Positions 1-8,894 of a stretch of DNA of 64,000 bases are shown in pieces (the first letter of the stretch is position 1; the number at the start of each line of letters is the position of its first letter). Source of the DNA: Acetivibrio cellulolyticus CD2 (GTDB taxonomy: Bacteria > Bacillota > Clostridia > Acetivibrionales > Acetivibrionaceae); contig NZ_JH556651.1 of NCBI RefSeq assembly GCF_000179595.2, positions 496 through 64,495 of the forward strand, read 5' to 3'. The notes below the pieces were generated by a model. The model saw nothing but the letters and a program-made list of their open reading frames with translations. It was not told the origin of the DNA and did no database searches. The position numbers were made by a program, and so were the translations under genes.

Positions 1-570
1 AATAATGATAAAATAAAAATTCAGTTACAATATGCATCACCTACGAAAGTTACAGAAACAGAAGTAAAACAGTTTTTACAATCAATCCTTGAGAGTAAAA
101 ACCTTCGTAATTACGCCTTGATGGTATTTCTTGCTTATACAGGTCTGCGAATATCAGAAGCATTAAATATAAAAATGGATGATTTCGATTTAGATGGTAA
201 GGAATGCATTATCCGGACTGGAAAAGGAGACAAACAACGCTCAGTAATGCTCAATAGTAAAGTTATTACAGCGGTCAAAGAATATTTAAAAGTCAGAAGT
301 AATATTTCTACGGCTAATGGTTCTAATTATTTATTTGTAAGTAGAAAAAACAAAAAGCTTGATAGAACTACCGTAAATAGAATCTTTAAAAAATATAGTA
401 ATAGTATTACACCTCACCAACTAAGACACTTTTTTTGTACTAATGCACTTGAAAAAGGTATGTTGGCTCATGAGGTTGCAAATCAGGCAGGACATTCAAA
501 TATTCATACCACTCTTCTATACACAAATCCAGATAAAAAGAAACTAATAGATAAAATGGAACGACTATGA
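1..570 (+). CDS. Tyrosine recombinase/integrase, 3' part (5' end outside window)
   Basis: The frame is open from base 1, so the gene begins before the window; about 189 residues are visible. The catalytic domain of a phage-integrase-type tyrosine recombinase is recognisable: TGLRISEAL holds the first catalytic Arg, GKGDKQR the beta-hairpin Lys region, HQLRHFF the His-x-x-Arg pair, and GHSNIHTTLLYT the last His and the nucleophilic Tyr. The protein ends shortly after the Tyr, as is normal, so the C-terminus is complete. It would cut and rejoin DNA at a specific site. A LytTR relic follows within a few bases, suggesting a rearranged region. Whether it is active or belongs to a mobile element cannot be told without the upstream sequence. 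Confidence 0.85.
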   Translation, partial: NNDKIKIQLQYASPTKVTETEVKQFLQSILESKNLRNYALMVFLAYTGLRISEALNIKMDDFDLDGKECIIRTGKGDKQRSVMLNSKVITAVKEYLKVRSNISTANGSNYLFVSRKNKKLDRTTVNRIFKKYSNSITPHQLRHFFCTNALEKGMLAHEVANQAGHSNIHTTLLYTNPDKKKLIDKMERL

Positions 571-576
571 TTGTGA

Positions 577-861
577 AATATTACCATTTACTTTGCCCCT
601 GGTGACACGGATGCTCCCACTACCCCAACAAAGAAGGGTAAATACAAGGTTAGAGATGGACTGGATGCTTTAGAAGGCAGATTAGCGCCAAAATCCTTCT
701 TCAGATGCCACAGAAGTTACCTGGTTAACTTAAATTACATAAGCAAAATAATGCCTTGGATAGGACAGAACAGTCACGTTTCTGTAATTGATGGTTTCCC
801 TTATGAAATACCTATTAGTCGTAATAAGATCAAAGATATGAAAGATACTTTAGGAATATAG
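577..861 (+). pseudogene. LytTR DNA-binding domain relic
   Basis: The frame is open from a stop at 574-576 but has no plausible start codon or ribosome binding site. From about 631 the translation matches the C-terminal half of a LytTR response-regulator DNA-binding domain: KYKVRDGLDALEGRL, then FFRCHRSYLVNLNYISKI, then YEIPISRNKIKDMKDTL. The receiver domain is absent, and the first roughly 18 residues (PGDTDAPTTPTK) do not fit the family. It is best read as the 3' remnant of a LytTR regulator joined to unrelated sequence by deletion or integration next to the recombinase. Confidence 0.7.
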
Positions 862-886
862 TTCACTCGGCACGTTTGGTACTTAT

Positions 887-931
887 GAAAAATCAAAGGG
901 ATGTATCAGATTGTGATTCTTCAACATCCCT
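887..931 (-). terminator. Rho-independent terminator of the GH9 gene
   Basis: An inverted repeat AGGGATGT/ACATCCCT (897-931) is followed, in the minus direction, by a T-rich tract (887-896). It lies about 35 bases past the GH9 stop codon. Confidence 0.65.
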
Positions 932-965
932 CTGAATATGTTTTATGCAATTCGGGAATAATAAA

Positions 966-3200
966 TTAACTCTCTACCGGATATTTTATTATTAAGCCTA
1001 ATAACCGGCTTCTAAATAACGCAAAGTCAATAGAATTTATGGAATTATCACCATTTAAATCAGCAGCAGTTTTAAATTGCGCTGCTGTCTCTGGGTCTGA
1101 AGGGAAGTGTACCGTTCCAAGCAAATAACCTCTCATTAAAGCAAAGTCTATTGAATTTGCTTGACCGTCAAGATTTAAATCACCAAGTATTACTTCTGGT
1201 GTTGATGTTGGTGTTGGCGTAGGTGCCTTGGTGTTAGTTGGGGTTGGTGTTGTTTCAGGTTCACCAGGCTCTTTTCCAAAAACCTTGATATTGCCTTCAT
1301 AAAGTGCAACATTTTCTGCTCTGACAGTTTTTGAACCAAGTCCTTGGGCAGACCAATCGTTAGTTGAGTCCATTTTATTGCTGGTGTCATTTATGGATAA
1401 ATATATTGTTTTAGAATAGGAATTATATCCTCCGGGGCACAAAGGTACGCCCGTTAAGTCTATCAATATATAATACACATTTCCGGAATAGGGGAACGGA
1501 CCTTTAATAGTTCCGCCAAAATCGCTATTGGAGGACTTAACTTGAATATTACTTATAGAGTCACTGTCTAGTGTAAAGAAATATTTTGCAGTAAGGTTTG
1601 AAGTTATACGAGGAGGCCATGAAGTTTTATTGACAATTGTAATTGTTGGCTGGTAACCCCAAGTTCCGCCAGTGCCAGTTACTCCTTCCACATATAACTC
1701 AAGGTCATCCCTTTTTTCAGGCTGTGGAAATACACTATCGTCTAAAGGTGTTCCTCCAAAATCCATTGTAAGTCGAGCTAAGTCTCCTGTAAAAGCAGCG
1801 TTGTAATCACATGCTACTTCGCTAGTTACATAGTCCTCGCGAGAATCTGTATACGCATCGTCAGAACCAGGTCCGCCAACCAATGCGCCGGTTAATGTAT
1901 GACGGCTTGCAGCAGGAATTTGTATTGAAGCTGTCCATGAGCCGTGTGCACCTCTATGGTGAGGACTTTGAGGCCACTTGTTCCCAAATCCGATAAGATA
2001 GCTCATTTTCCCCGGGTTATCTCCAAGAATATAATTTATCTGGGATACTGCAAAACTATGATAACGTTCTTTTAACGTGGAATCACTTATATAGTCACTG
2101 TATACAAATGCCAAAAAAGATGCGGTTGCTGAATAACGCAAAGATCCCCATTTATCTAAAACTGCAAGACCGCCAGGACTATAGGTGATTTTTTCGCCAT
2201 TAGTTCCAACTGACCACCAATCAAGGTTCTTTTGAGCATATTTATTATACAGGTCTTTACCTGTTTCTCTTGCAAGAAGTACAGAAAGCCCAAAATACTT
2301 ATCATTCCAATTGTGTGTCCACTTATACTCACGGTGTTCAGGAGTTGTTCCGAGAAGTTTGATATATTCAGAGTAGAAAGCCTCAGATTTGGTTAAATAT
2401 GATGAACCGCTTCCTGACTCTTTGTTTTCCAGTGCCTTATAAATCCAATATGCGCCCCAGCCCAGATCATCTATGTAACCGTTATAAGAGTGGTAGAATG
2501 CATTGGCATCGGTAATTGACTTGTCATATTCACCACGGTATTTGTCAGCAAAGTCATATAATATTTTTGCGTTAGTAAGCAAGGTGTTGGAATAATCTTC
2601 ATCATACGGTTTGAAAACTATAGATGATGCAGCCATTGCAGCAGCTGTTTCTGCCGCCAATTCTGAACCGGGTTTCTCAGGTGAAATTGAATATGCAGGA
2701 CGTGGCATAGTCATAACCTCGGGTGATCCCCAGAATGAATGGTCATCCGAACCTTTGCCGACTTGGCCGTAAAATTGTGCTGTTGCACCATTTTTAATAA
2801 CGTGACATTTAATAAAATAGTCATTAACATAACGTAGGTTGTTAAGAAGGCTCTCCATCTGATTGCTTTTTACATAGCCATCCTTATATTCAATTGCTCC
2901 CCATGCAAGCATTGTAGTTGATGCAGCCATTGGAAATCCGAATTTAACATGGTCTCCTGCGTCAAACCATCCGCCTGTAAGGTCCAGTCCAACATCGGCA
3001 CCATCTTCCAAAGCGGCATCTCCACGCCATTCAACTCTGTTCCATTCAGGCAGCTTGCCGGATTGTTGCGCTTCATAGAACATAATAGACTTTTGCAGTG
3101 CTTCCGCATAGTTATAGCTGGCCGAATATACCGGTATTTCAGGCATTACAAGAGCGGCCAACAAAACTGATGTCAAAATTGTACTTATAATTCTTTTCAT
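966..3200 (-). CDS. Cellulosomal GH9 endoglucanase (GH9-CBM3c-dockerin)
   Basis: Secreted cellulase of 744 residues. Residues 1-26 are a signal peptide. The GH9 domain starts near 29 with the motif GGWFDAGDHVKF, which carries the catalytic-base pair Asp80/Asp83; HHRGAHG and DYVTSEVACDYNAAFTG near the end of the domain hold the His/Arg substrate residues and the acid Glu. A CBM3c-type module follows (about 500-645); in this family it is fused to GH9 and confers processive endoglucanase activity. A Pro/Thr linker and a type I dockerin with two SIDFAL repeats (about 680-744) target it to the cellulosome scaffoldin. The start has a GGGGAGG site 7 bases upstream. It is monocistronic, with its own terminator; no SigI-type promoter is visible upstream. 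Confidence 0.93.
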   Translation of the reverse strand: MKRIISTILTSVLLAALVMPEIPVYSASYNYAEALQKSIMFYEAQQSGKLPEWNRVEWRGDAALEDGADVGLDLTGGWFDAGDHVKFGFPMAASTTMLAWGAIEYKDGYVKSNQMESLLNNLRYVNDYFIKCHVIKNGATAQFYGQVGKGSDDHSFWGSPEVMTMPRPAYSISPEKPGSELAAETAAAMAASSIVFKPYDEDYSNTLLTNAKILYDFADKYRGEYDKSITDANAFYHSYNGYIDDLGWGAYWIYKALENKESGSGSSYLTKSEAFYSEYIKLLGTTPEHREYKWTHNWNDKYFGLSVLLARETGKDLYNKYAQKNLDWWSVGTNGEKITYSPGGLAVLDKWGSLRYSATASFLAFVYSDYISDSTLKERYHSFAVSQINYILGDNPGKMSYLIGFGNKWPQSPHHRGAHGSWTASIQIPAASRHTLTGALVGGPGSDDAYTDSREDYVTSEVACDYNAAFTGDLARLTMDFGGTPLDDSVFPQPEKRDDLELYVEGVTGTGGTWGYQPTITIVNKTSWPPRITSNLTAKYFFTLDSDSISNIQVKSSNSDFGGTIKGPFPYSGNVYYILIDLTGVPLCPGGYNSYSKTIYLSINDTSNKMDSTNDWSAQGLGSKTVRAENVALYEGNIKVFGKEPGEPETTPTPTNTKAPTPTPTSTPEVILGDLNLDGQANSIDFALMRGYLLGTVHFPSDPETAAQFKTAADLNGDNSINSIDFALFRSRLLGLIIKYPVES

Positions 3201-3450
3201 ACTTTGCCTCCCCTTTTGATTAAGTTACTGTTTTCTATTTATATTTATAATTATATCGCTTTTTATGGCAGCACGTCTATGATTATGTATTGTATAACTA
3301 AAAAAGTTGCAAGGGTAATTCTGGCTTGATATAGCAATCTATTTTGTACTAAGCAATAAGTATTACTATTCACATAAAATCTCCTATCTGCATATCTTAA
3401 TAATAGGTTTTAAATATCGGTGAGGATATAGTCTCAATGGAGGGATTTTT

Positions 3451-3759
3451 ATGTCAAAAGGTAAAATAAGACACATGTTTCCGGGTGGAAATACATCACA
3501 GGGTTTTTTCAGCTATTACGATTACATATTGAGTCAGGAAGAAGCAACCAGGATAATTTGTATTAAAGGTGGACCGGGTGTAGGTAAGTCTACATTTATG
3601 AAAAAAATTGGAGTAGAGATGCAAGATAGAGGTTATGATGTTGAATATATGCATTGTTCAAGTGATAATAACAGCCTTGATGGAGTAGTAATTCCGGCTA
3701 TAAAGGTAGCTCTTTTAGATGGTACGGCTCCACATGAAGGGATTTCTTATAAACAATAA
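3451..3759 (+). pseudogene. Truncated P-loop ATPase (PRK06851-like N-terminus)
   Basis: The 102-residue ORF starts at ATG with a GGAGGG site. It contains an intact Walker A motif (GGPGVGKST) within a start (MSKGKIRHMFPGGNTSQGFF) that matches the N-terminus of a clostridial ATPase family of roughly 370 residues. The similarity stops around residue 92 and the frame ends after ten unrelated residues. No continuation is visible in other frames before cbiB. It is therefore a 3'-deleted remnant. The full-length family has no firmly established function known to me. Confidence 0.65.
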
Positions 3760-3872
3760 ATCCATCAATACCTTGCAAAATATTATTGTGGAGTATTGTA
3801 TTGAGATATTTTTAAATATATAATTAATTGGATTTTTATTTGAGGATTTTTACGGAGGGAAATAAAGTAGAT

Positions 3873-4877
3873 ATGCCCATAATGTATAATTTTATTGATA
3901 TCATAATTGCATTTATAATTGACCTTATGGTAGGAGACCCATACTGGATGCCGCACCCGGTAAGATATATCGGTTGGGTTATCAAAAAAACCGAAAGTAT
4001 CTTAAGACGAATTGTTCAAAAGGGACATCCCGAACATATGGGAAGAAACGAAAGAATTACAGGTGGAATTCTGACAATAGTTACCGTATCTGCGACTTTT
4101 CTACCGGTTTTCTTTTTACTGAAAATAGCTTATTTCATCAATCCGATATTGTTTCATATTTTAAATATTTACTTCATTTACTCGGCTTTTGCAACGAAAT
4201 GTCTTGCAATTGAGGCAAATAAGGTTTACTCTTCGCTTGCCGGAGGTGATTTGCATGAATCGAGAAGGCGACTTTCAATGCTGGTGGGACGCCAGACTGA
4301 ACATCTTAACAAAAAGGAAATTGTCAGGGGTGTTGTCGAAACAACTGCAGAAAATACAGTTGATGGGATTATATCACCGATGTTTTATGCAATTATCGGC
4401 TCTTTCTTCGGATTGGGTGCACCTCTGGTCTGGATTTTTAAAGCTATCAGTACAATGGACTCTATGGTAGGCTATATGAACGAAAAATATATCAACTTCG
4501 GCAAAATATCGGCAAGAACAGATGATGCAGCAAATTACCTGCCTGCAAGGCTTTCAGGTGTGATTATACCAACCGCAGCCTTTTTATTAGGGCTTGATTA
4601 TATAAAGAGTTTTGTTATTATGATAAGAGACAGGCATAACCATAAAAGCCCTAACTGTGCATGGCCTGAAGCTGCATTTGCAGGTGCTATGGGAATAAAG
4701 ATCGGAGGTAGTAATGTCTACTTCGGTCAGCTTGTAGAAAAACCGACAATTGGTGATTCGGTAAAGGAAATAAGTGAAGATGATATTTTGAAAGCTATCA
4801 GGTTGATGTATACAACAGCAGTTATTTCACTTGTATTGGGCCTGGGAATCGCTGCGACAATTCTTTTTATATGCTAG
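3873..4877 (+). CDS. cbiB: Adenosylcobinamide-phosphate synthase CbiB
   Basis: Membrane enzyme of cobalamin synthesis that joins (R)-1-amino-2-propanol O-phosphate (or its analogue) to adenosylcobyric acid. The ATG at 3873 is preferred because GGAGG lies about 14 bases upstream; the frame is open further up from a TTG at 3828. Family signatures are visible: DLMVGDPYWMPHPVRYIGW near the N-terminus, VRGVVETTAENTVDGIISP in the middle, SARTDDAANYLPARLSG, and NCAWPEAAFAGAMGI near the C-terminus. There are several hydrophobic membrane segments. The 334-residue length is normal. It is followed within 14 bases by cobD, the enzyme supplying its aminopropanol phosphate, so the two form an operon. No cobalamin riboswitch is evident in the 100 bases upstream. 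Confidence 0.93.
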   Translation: MPIMYNFIDIIIAFIIDLMVGDPYWMPHPVRYIGWVIKKTESILRRIVQKGHPEHMGRNERITGGILTIVTVSATFLPVFFLLKIAYFINPILFHILNIYFIYSAFATKCLAIEANKVYSSLAGGDLHESRRRLSMLVGRQTEHLNKKEIVRGVVETTAENTVDGIISPMFYAIIGSFFGLGAPLVWIFKAISTMDSMVGYMNEKYINFGKISARTDDAANYLPARLSGVIIPTAAFLLGLDYIKSFVIMIRDRHNHKSPNCAWPEAAFAGAMGIKIGGSNVYFGQLVEKPTIGDSVKEISEDDILKAIRLMYTTAVISLVLGLGIAATILFIC

Positions 4878-4890
4878 GAGAGTATTTATA

Positions 4891-5976
4891 GTGAGTATAG
4901 ACATACACGGCGGCAATATTTATGAAACCGCCAGGCAATATGGTTTTGATCAAAGAGAACTTATTGATTTCAGCGCAAATATTAATCCGTTGGGAATATC
5001 ACGGTATTTAAAGGAACTTCTGACTGCAGGTATTGAAGACTTGGTCAATTATCCCGATATGGAATGCAATGAACTTAGAAATGAATTATCAAGATATCTT
5101 GGAGTTCCGAAAGATCTGATTATAACCGGCAATGGAGCTGCTGAAATTATCCGGCTTTTATTTGAGGTTCTTAAGCCTGAAAAACTATTCATGCCTGCTC
5201 CTTGTTTTGCGGAATATGAAAGGGCAGCGGAAAGTTCTGATACCTTAATCATATATCATGAATTGCGTGAAGAGGATGAATTCAGACTGGATATAGACAG
5301 GTTTATCCGGGATATTCCGCATAATGTGGATACAATACTGATGTGCAACCCCAATAATCCAACATCAAAGTTGATTCCAAAATCTGATTTAAAGAAATTG
5401 ATTGAGTATGCATGCAATAGAAACATCAACGTGATCATAGATGAAGCATTTATAGAGTTGACTGTTGGAGGAAATGATAATTCAGTTGTAGGTTGGCTTG
5501 AACAGTATAACAATCTGTTTGTAATAAGGTCGCTGACAAAAATATTGGCGGTGCCTGGTTTGAGAATTGGGTATGCATTAGGAGATTGCTCTATAATACA
5601 AAAAATGTTGCAATGCAAGATTCCGTGGTCTGTAAATTCTTTAGCGTGCAGTATGGGCAGGGCGCTTAATGAAGATAGGGCTTATTTTGAAGCAACTTCA
5701 GAGTGGCTGCTCTCGGAAAAAGAGTGGTTTTACAGCAAATTAGCTAATATTAATAGTTTTAAAGTGTTCAAGCCAGACACCAATTTCATATTGATAAAGA
5801 TATTGGATGAAAGACTTTCAGCAGCTACGCTTAGGAAATTATTGATAAAGAAGGGCATTATGATAAGGGATGCAAGTAATTTCAGGTTCCTCAATGAGAA
5901 ATTTATAAGATTAGCTATTAAAGACAGGGAAGCTAATTGCAAGATTTTATCGGCTTTATCAGAAATATTATGTTGA
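4891..5976 (+). CDS. cobD: L-threonine-O-3-phosphate decarboxylase CobD
   Basis: PLP-dependent fold-type I enzyme of about 361 residues that decarboxylates threonine phosphate to aminopropanol phosphate, the linker for the cobalamin nucleotide loop. The GTG at 4891 is chosen because AGGAG lies just upstream at 4876; a longer in-frame start would overlap cbiB. Visible features are the N-terminal IHGGNIYETARQYG, DFSANINPLG, the CNPNNPTSKL loop, the PLP-contacting DEAFIEL and the Schiff-base lysine in RSLTKILAVPGLRIGY. It is coupled to cbiB upstream and ended by the hairpin at 6061. Confidence 0.93.
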   Translation: MSIDIHGGNIYETARQYGFDQRELIDFSANINPLGISRYLKELLTAGIEDLVNYPDMECNELRNELSRYLGVPKDLIITGNGAAEIIRLLFEVLKPEKLFMPAPCFAEYERAAESSDTLIIYHELREEDEFRLDIDRFIRDIPHNVDTILMCNPNNPTSKLIPKSDLKKLIEYACNRNINVIIDEAFIELTVGGNDNSVVGWLEQYNNLFVIRSLTKILAVPGLRIGYALGDCSIIQKMLQCKIPWSVNSLACSMGRALNEDRAYFEATSEWLLSEKEWFYSKLANINSFKVFKPDTNFILIKILDERLSAATLRKLLIKKGIMIRDASNFRFLNEKFIRLAIKDREANCKILSALSEILC

Positions 5977-6060
5977 AATTTGCACTATCAAAAGACCTAA
6001 TTTAGCAATGTTAATAAGCATTAGCCGTATTTAGAAATTGCAAATTCCAGAAATGCTTAA

Positions 6061-6091
6061 AGAGCTTACCTTAGTGGCAAGTTCTTTTTTT
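6061..6091 (+). terminator. Terminator after cobD
   Basis: A 7-bp stem, AGAGCTT/AAGTTCT with one G-U pair, is followed by a run of Ts, about 85 bases after the cobD stop. Confidence 0.7.
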
Positions 6092-6160
6092 ATAACTATT
6101 GTTAACATTTTGAAGATGTGCAGCATAAAATGAATCAAAAAAATATCGGAGTTGATTTTA

Positions 6161-6316
6161 GTGTTTGTAATAGAAGAAGTGTTTCAAAGTATGGATGAAA
6201 AATGCAAGAAAAAGCAGCTTGAGGACAAACTGATAAACATAATTAAGAACACACAAAATCAACGGAAACAAAATTGTACCTATTATGCTGTAAATTTAAT
6301 GGGGCAAAATAGGTAG
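6161..6316 (+). CDS. Small 51-aa protein preceding the serine recombinase
   Basis: A 51-codon frame begins at GTG (6161) with GGAG 9 bases upstream and ends 29 bases before the recombinase start. The product is short and basic with a helical, Lys-rich middle (DEKCKKKQLEDKLINIIKN). I do not recognise a family. Its position directly in front of the recombinase suggests co-transcription, possibly as a directionality or accessory factor; that role is inference only. A chance ORF cannot be excluded. Confidence 0.4.
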   Translation: MFVIEEVFQSMDEKCKKKQLEDKLINIIKNTQNQRKQNCTYYAVNLMGQNR

Positions 6317-6345
6317 TTGTACTTTTTTTGGGGGGTGCGGCTATC

Positions 6346-7905
6346 ATGAACATTGCAGCAATATATTGCAGATTATCCGACGAAGATAGAAATAAACTAA
6401 ATAAAGCGGACGATTCAGAAAGCATTTTGAATCAAAAAATTCTTCTTACTAAATACGCAAAGGATAATGGATGGACTGTTTATAAAATTTATAGTGATGA
6501 TGACTACTCCGGTCTTGATTCAGACCGACCCGGGTTTAATCAGCTAATTGCAGATGCAAAGGCAGGAAAATTCGATATAGTATTATGCAAGAGTCAGTCA
6601 CGCTTTACAAGGGATATGGAAATGGTTGAAAAATATCTTCACAATAAGTTTATTGAGTGGGGTATTAGATTTGTTGGACTTACCGATAATGCTGACACTC
6701 TTGAAAAAGGAAATAAAAAATCAAGACAAATTAACGGTCTGGTTAATGAATGGTATTGTGAAGACATTTCGGAAAATATTAAAGCAGTTTTTGATGTAAA
6801 ACGAAAAAGCGGTGAGTTTATTGGATCGTTTGCTCCTTATGGCTACAGAAAAGATCCTTCAAATAAAAATAAATTACTGGTTGATCAGGGTGCAGCGCAG
6901 GTAATTAAGATGATCTATGGTTGGTATCTTGAAGGCTATGGAGTACAGCATATAGCTTTTATGTTAAACGAAAAAGGTATTCCAAACCCAACCAAATATA
7001 AAGAGTGCAGCGGATTAAATTATAAGAATTCATTTAAAACAGACGATTATGGGCTTTGGAACAAAACCACGATTAAAAGAATTTTGAGTAACGAAACATA
7101 TATAGGACATATGGTTCAGGCAAAACGAAAAAAAATAAGTTACAAATCAAAGAAGATGATAGCCACTCCAAGCGATAGATGGGTAAAGGTTGAAAATACT
7201 CATGATCCCATAATCGACCTTACTACTTTCATAGACGTGCAGCATAGAATTTCAGGCAGGGTTAAAACTGCAGGAGACGGTAAAACTCATTTGTTTGCGA
7301 CAAAAGTAAAGTGCATGGATTGTGGAAATACTATGTTGAAAGTAACTTCCGGCAAATATACATATCTTCGATGTAAATTGTATGCTGCAGCCCCAGGTAA
7401 AAGCTTATGTACAAGTCATTCGACACGGCTGGACGAATTGACAGACTGCATATCAAGCAGAATAAAAGAGCTTCTAAACCGCTATATTGACGTTGATAGT
7501 GCTGCAATGAGATTAGAGCGTGAACAAGAGACAGAGTACGATCATAGGACATTTTACAAAGAACTTGAGAAGGTTAAGAAGGACATAATGGAAAAGGACT
7601 GTATAATCAGAAATCTATATGTTGATAAAACCAGAGGACTGATTAATGAAGAACAGTTCATTGAGCTTAACAACGGCTTTATAGATGAAAGGAGAAAGCT
7701 TGTTGATAGGCAAAATAGCCTCCAAAAGGAGATTGAATTAATAGAGTTAAATCAAGGAGCCAAGGAGAATTATAGTGATATAATAAAGGAGTCTCTCAAC
7801 TTTAAAGAATTAACGCATACAATAGTAAATGGAATGATTGACTACATAGAAATCGGAGAAAAGACTGAAGAAGGGCAAAAAATAAAGATTCATTGGCTGT
7901 TTTAA
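6346..7905 (+). CDS. Large serine recombinase
   Basis: Site-specific recombinase of 519 residues. The ATG at 6346 follows a G-rich site (GGGGGG at about 6330). The N-terminal resolvase domain starts IAAIYCRLSDEDR, where the Ser after CRL is the nucleophile, and continues with KYAKDNGW, DDDYSGLDSDRPGFNQLI and SQSRFTRD. The recombinase domain (about 160-290) includes APYGYRKD and the IGHMVQAKR segment. A zinc ribbon (CMDCGNTM ... YLRCKL) and a C-terminal coiled coil (about 380-480) complete a typical large serine integrase/transposase. It may mobilise a very small element made only of itself and the preceding small ORF; I did not find clear attachment-site repeats. Confidence 0.9.
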   Translation: MNIAAIYCRLSDEDRNKLNKADDSESILNQKILLTKYAKDNGWTVYKIYSDDDYSGLDSDRPGFNQLIADAKAGKFDIVLCKSQSRFTRDMEMVEKYLHNKFIEWGIRFVGLTDNADTLEKGNKKSRQINGLVNEWYCEDISENIKAVFDVKRKSGEFIGSFAPYGYRKDPSNKNKLLVDQGAAQVIKMIYGWYLEGYGVQHIAFMLNEKGIPNPTKYKECSGLNYKNSFKTDDYGLWNKTTIKRILSNETYIGHMVQAKRKKISYKSKKMIATPSDRWVKVENTHDPIIDLTTFIDVQHRISGRVKTAGDGKTHLFATKVKCMDCGNTMLKVTSGKYTYLRCKLYAAAPGKSLCTSHSTRLDELTDCISSRIKELLNRYIDVDSAAMRLEREQETEYDHRTFYKELEKVKKDIMEKDCIIRNLYVDKTRGLINEEQFIELNNGFIDERRKLVDRQNSLQKEIELIELNQGAKENYSDIIKESLNFKELTHTIVNGMIDYIEIGEKTEEGQKIKIHWLF

Positions 7906-7917
7906 AGGCAAAAAATA

Positions 7918-7958
7918 AAAACAGACTTGCTTTTAAGACAAATCTGCTTTTTGGAGAT
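7918..7958. terminator. Possible bidirectional terminator between convergent genes
   Basis: An imperfect inverted repeat (CAGACTT.../...AAATCTG) is flanked by A-rich and T-rich tracts between the ends of the recombinase and the phosphoesterase gene. Confidence 0.4.
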
Positions 7959-7970
7959 TTGCAAATTTTG

Positions 7971-8825
7971 TTATGCAGTCCAACCGATTGGAACTACCTT
8001 GTAGCTAATAACACTACTAACGGAGTCCGGGATGTTTTTGATAGTAAAGACAACTATTGCAAACGTCTGGCCAATGAACAATGGGGCTCCGGCGGCTCCG
8101 GACAAAATAAATTCTACTCCTTCACCTGCATCAGTATCAATCTCATGCCTGTGGCTTACTAGTAATTTTCTTACCTTGCCACCTTTTAATGATTTGTATA
8201 ATTCATCTTTTCCGTTTTTATCCTCCATACCGTCTTTCCATTTATCTGTTTTTGGAGGGATATGAATACTTACAAAGCAATTACGGTGTGCATTTTGTAA
8301 TGTATTGTTTAAAAAACTAATTTCATCTGGAAGTAAGGTTCTAAGAGTTGGCCATACATTATTTAACGAAATAAAGGTTAGATGGTAAGGGTCGTTAGCG
8401 ACGTTGATTGCATACCGTAAATCCCCGATGATTTTTTTGTAGTTATCTACAAAATATTTTTTATTCTGGTTGTCGTACACATCATGATTTCCGATTGTCA
8501 CGAAAACAGGTGTATCACCGGCGTAAGCCTGCACTGCAGTTTTAAAGCTTGTAAGTTGTTCTTCAGTACCGTTAAACACTGCATCGCCTCCGTGAATAAT
8601 GCACAGTGGATTGTATTTTTTTGCTTCAGTCATGGCCACATGTAATATTTCAGATCCTGTTGTACTTGGGTTTGCAAGCTCTCTTTGTGGGCTTTGTCCT
8701 GCCCCTACGCCTGGACTAAACCAGCTATCTCCCATAAAAACTATATTGTATTCAGATGAAGGTATTTTTTGATTTTGAACTATATCAAGATAAAGATTAG
8801 TTGAGTCTTCTAATAACGTTGCCAT
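7971..8825 (-). CDS. Metallophosphoesterase-family protein
   Basis: Calcineurin-like phosphoesterase fold of 284 residues without a signal peptide. The metal-ligand motifs appear in order: FMGDSWFSPG (the usual GDxH has Trp in place of the His), IHGGDAVFNG (GGD), TIGNHDVYD (GNHD), HIPP, and SHRHEID near the end (in place of GHxH). The start is well supported by GGAGGT 8 bases upstream. It follows the Cys-rich gene by 69 bases on the same strand, so the two are probably co-transcribed. The altered first motif could change metal use; the substrate is unknown. Confidence 0.75.
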   Translation of the reverse strand: MATLLEDSTNLYLDIVQNQKIPSSEYNIVFMGDSWFSPGVGAGQSPQRELANPSTTGSEILHVAMTEAKKYNPLCIIHGGDAVFNGTEEQLTSFKTAVQAYAGDTPVFVTIGNHDVYDNQNKKYFVDNYKKIIGDLRYAINVANDPYHLTFISLNNVWPTLRTLLPDEISFLNNTLQNAHRNCFVSIHIPPKTDKWKDGMEDKNGKDELYKSLKGGKVRKLLVSHRHEIDTDAGEGVEFILSGAAGAPLFIGQTFAIVVFTIKNIPDSVSSVISYKVVPIGWTA

Positions 8826-8894
8826 AATAATTGACCTCCATTAATTAATTCAGATAAATTGGATCAAGTATGTGAATGCGGTTTTATAGTTGTT

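Noticed and set aside
3760-3872. Cobalamin riboswitch before cbiB
   Set aside because: The gap is too short and lacks the B12-box; only a ribosome binding site is visible.
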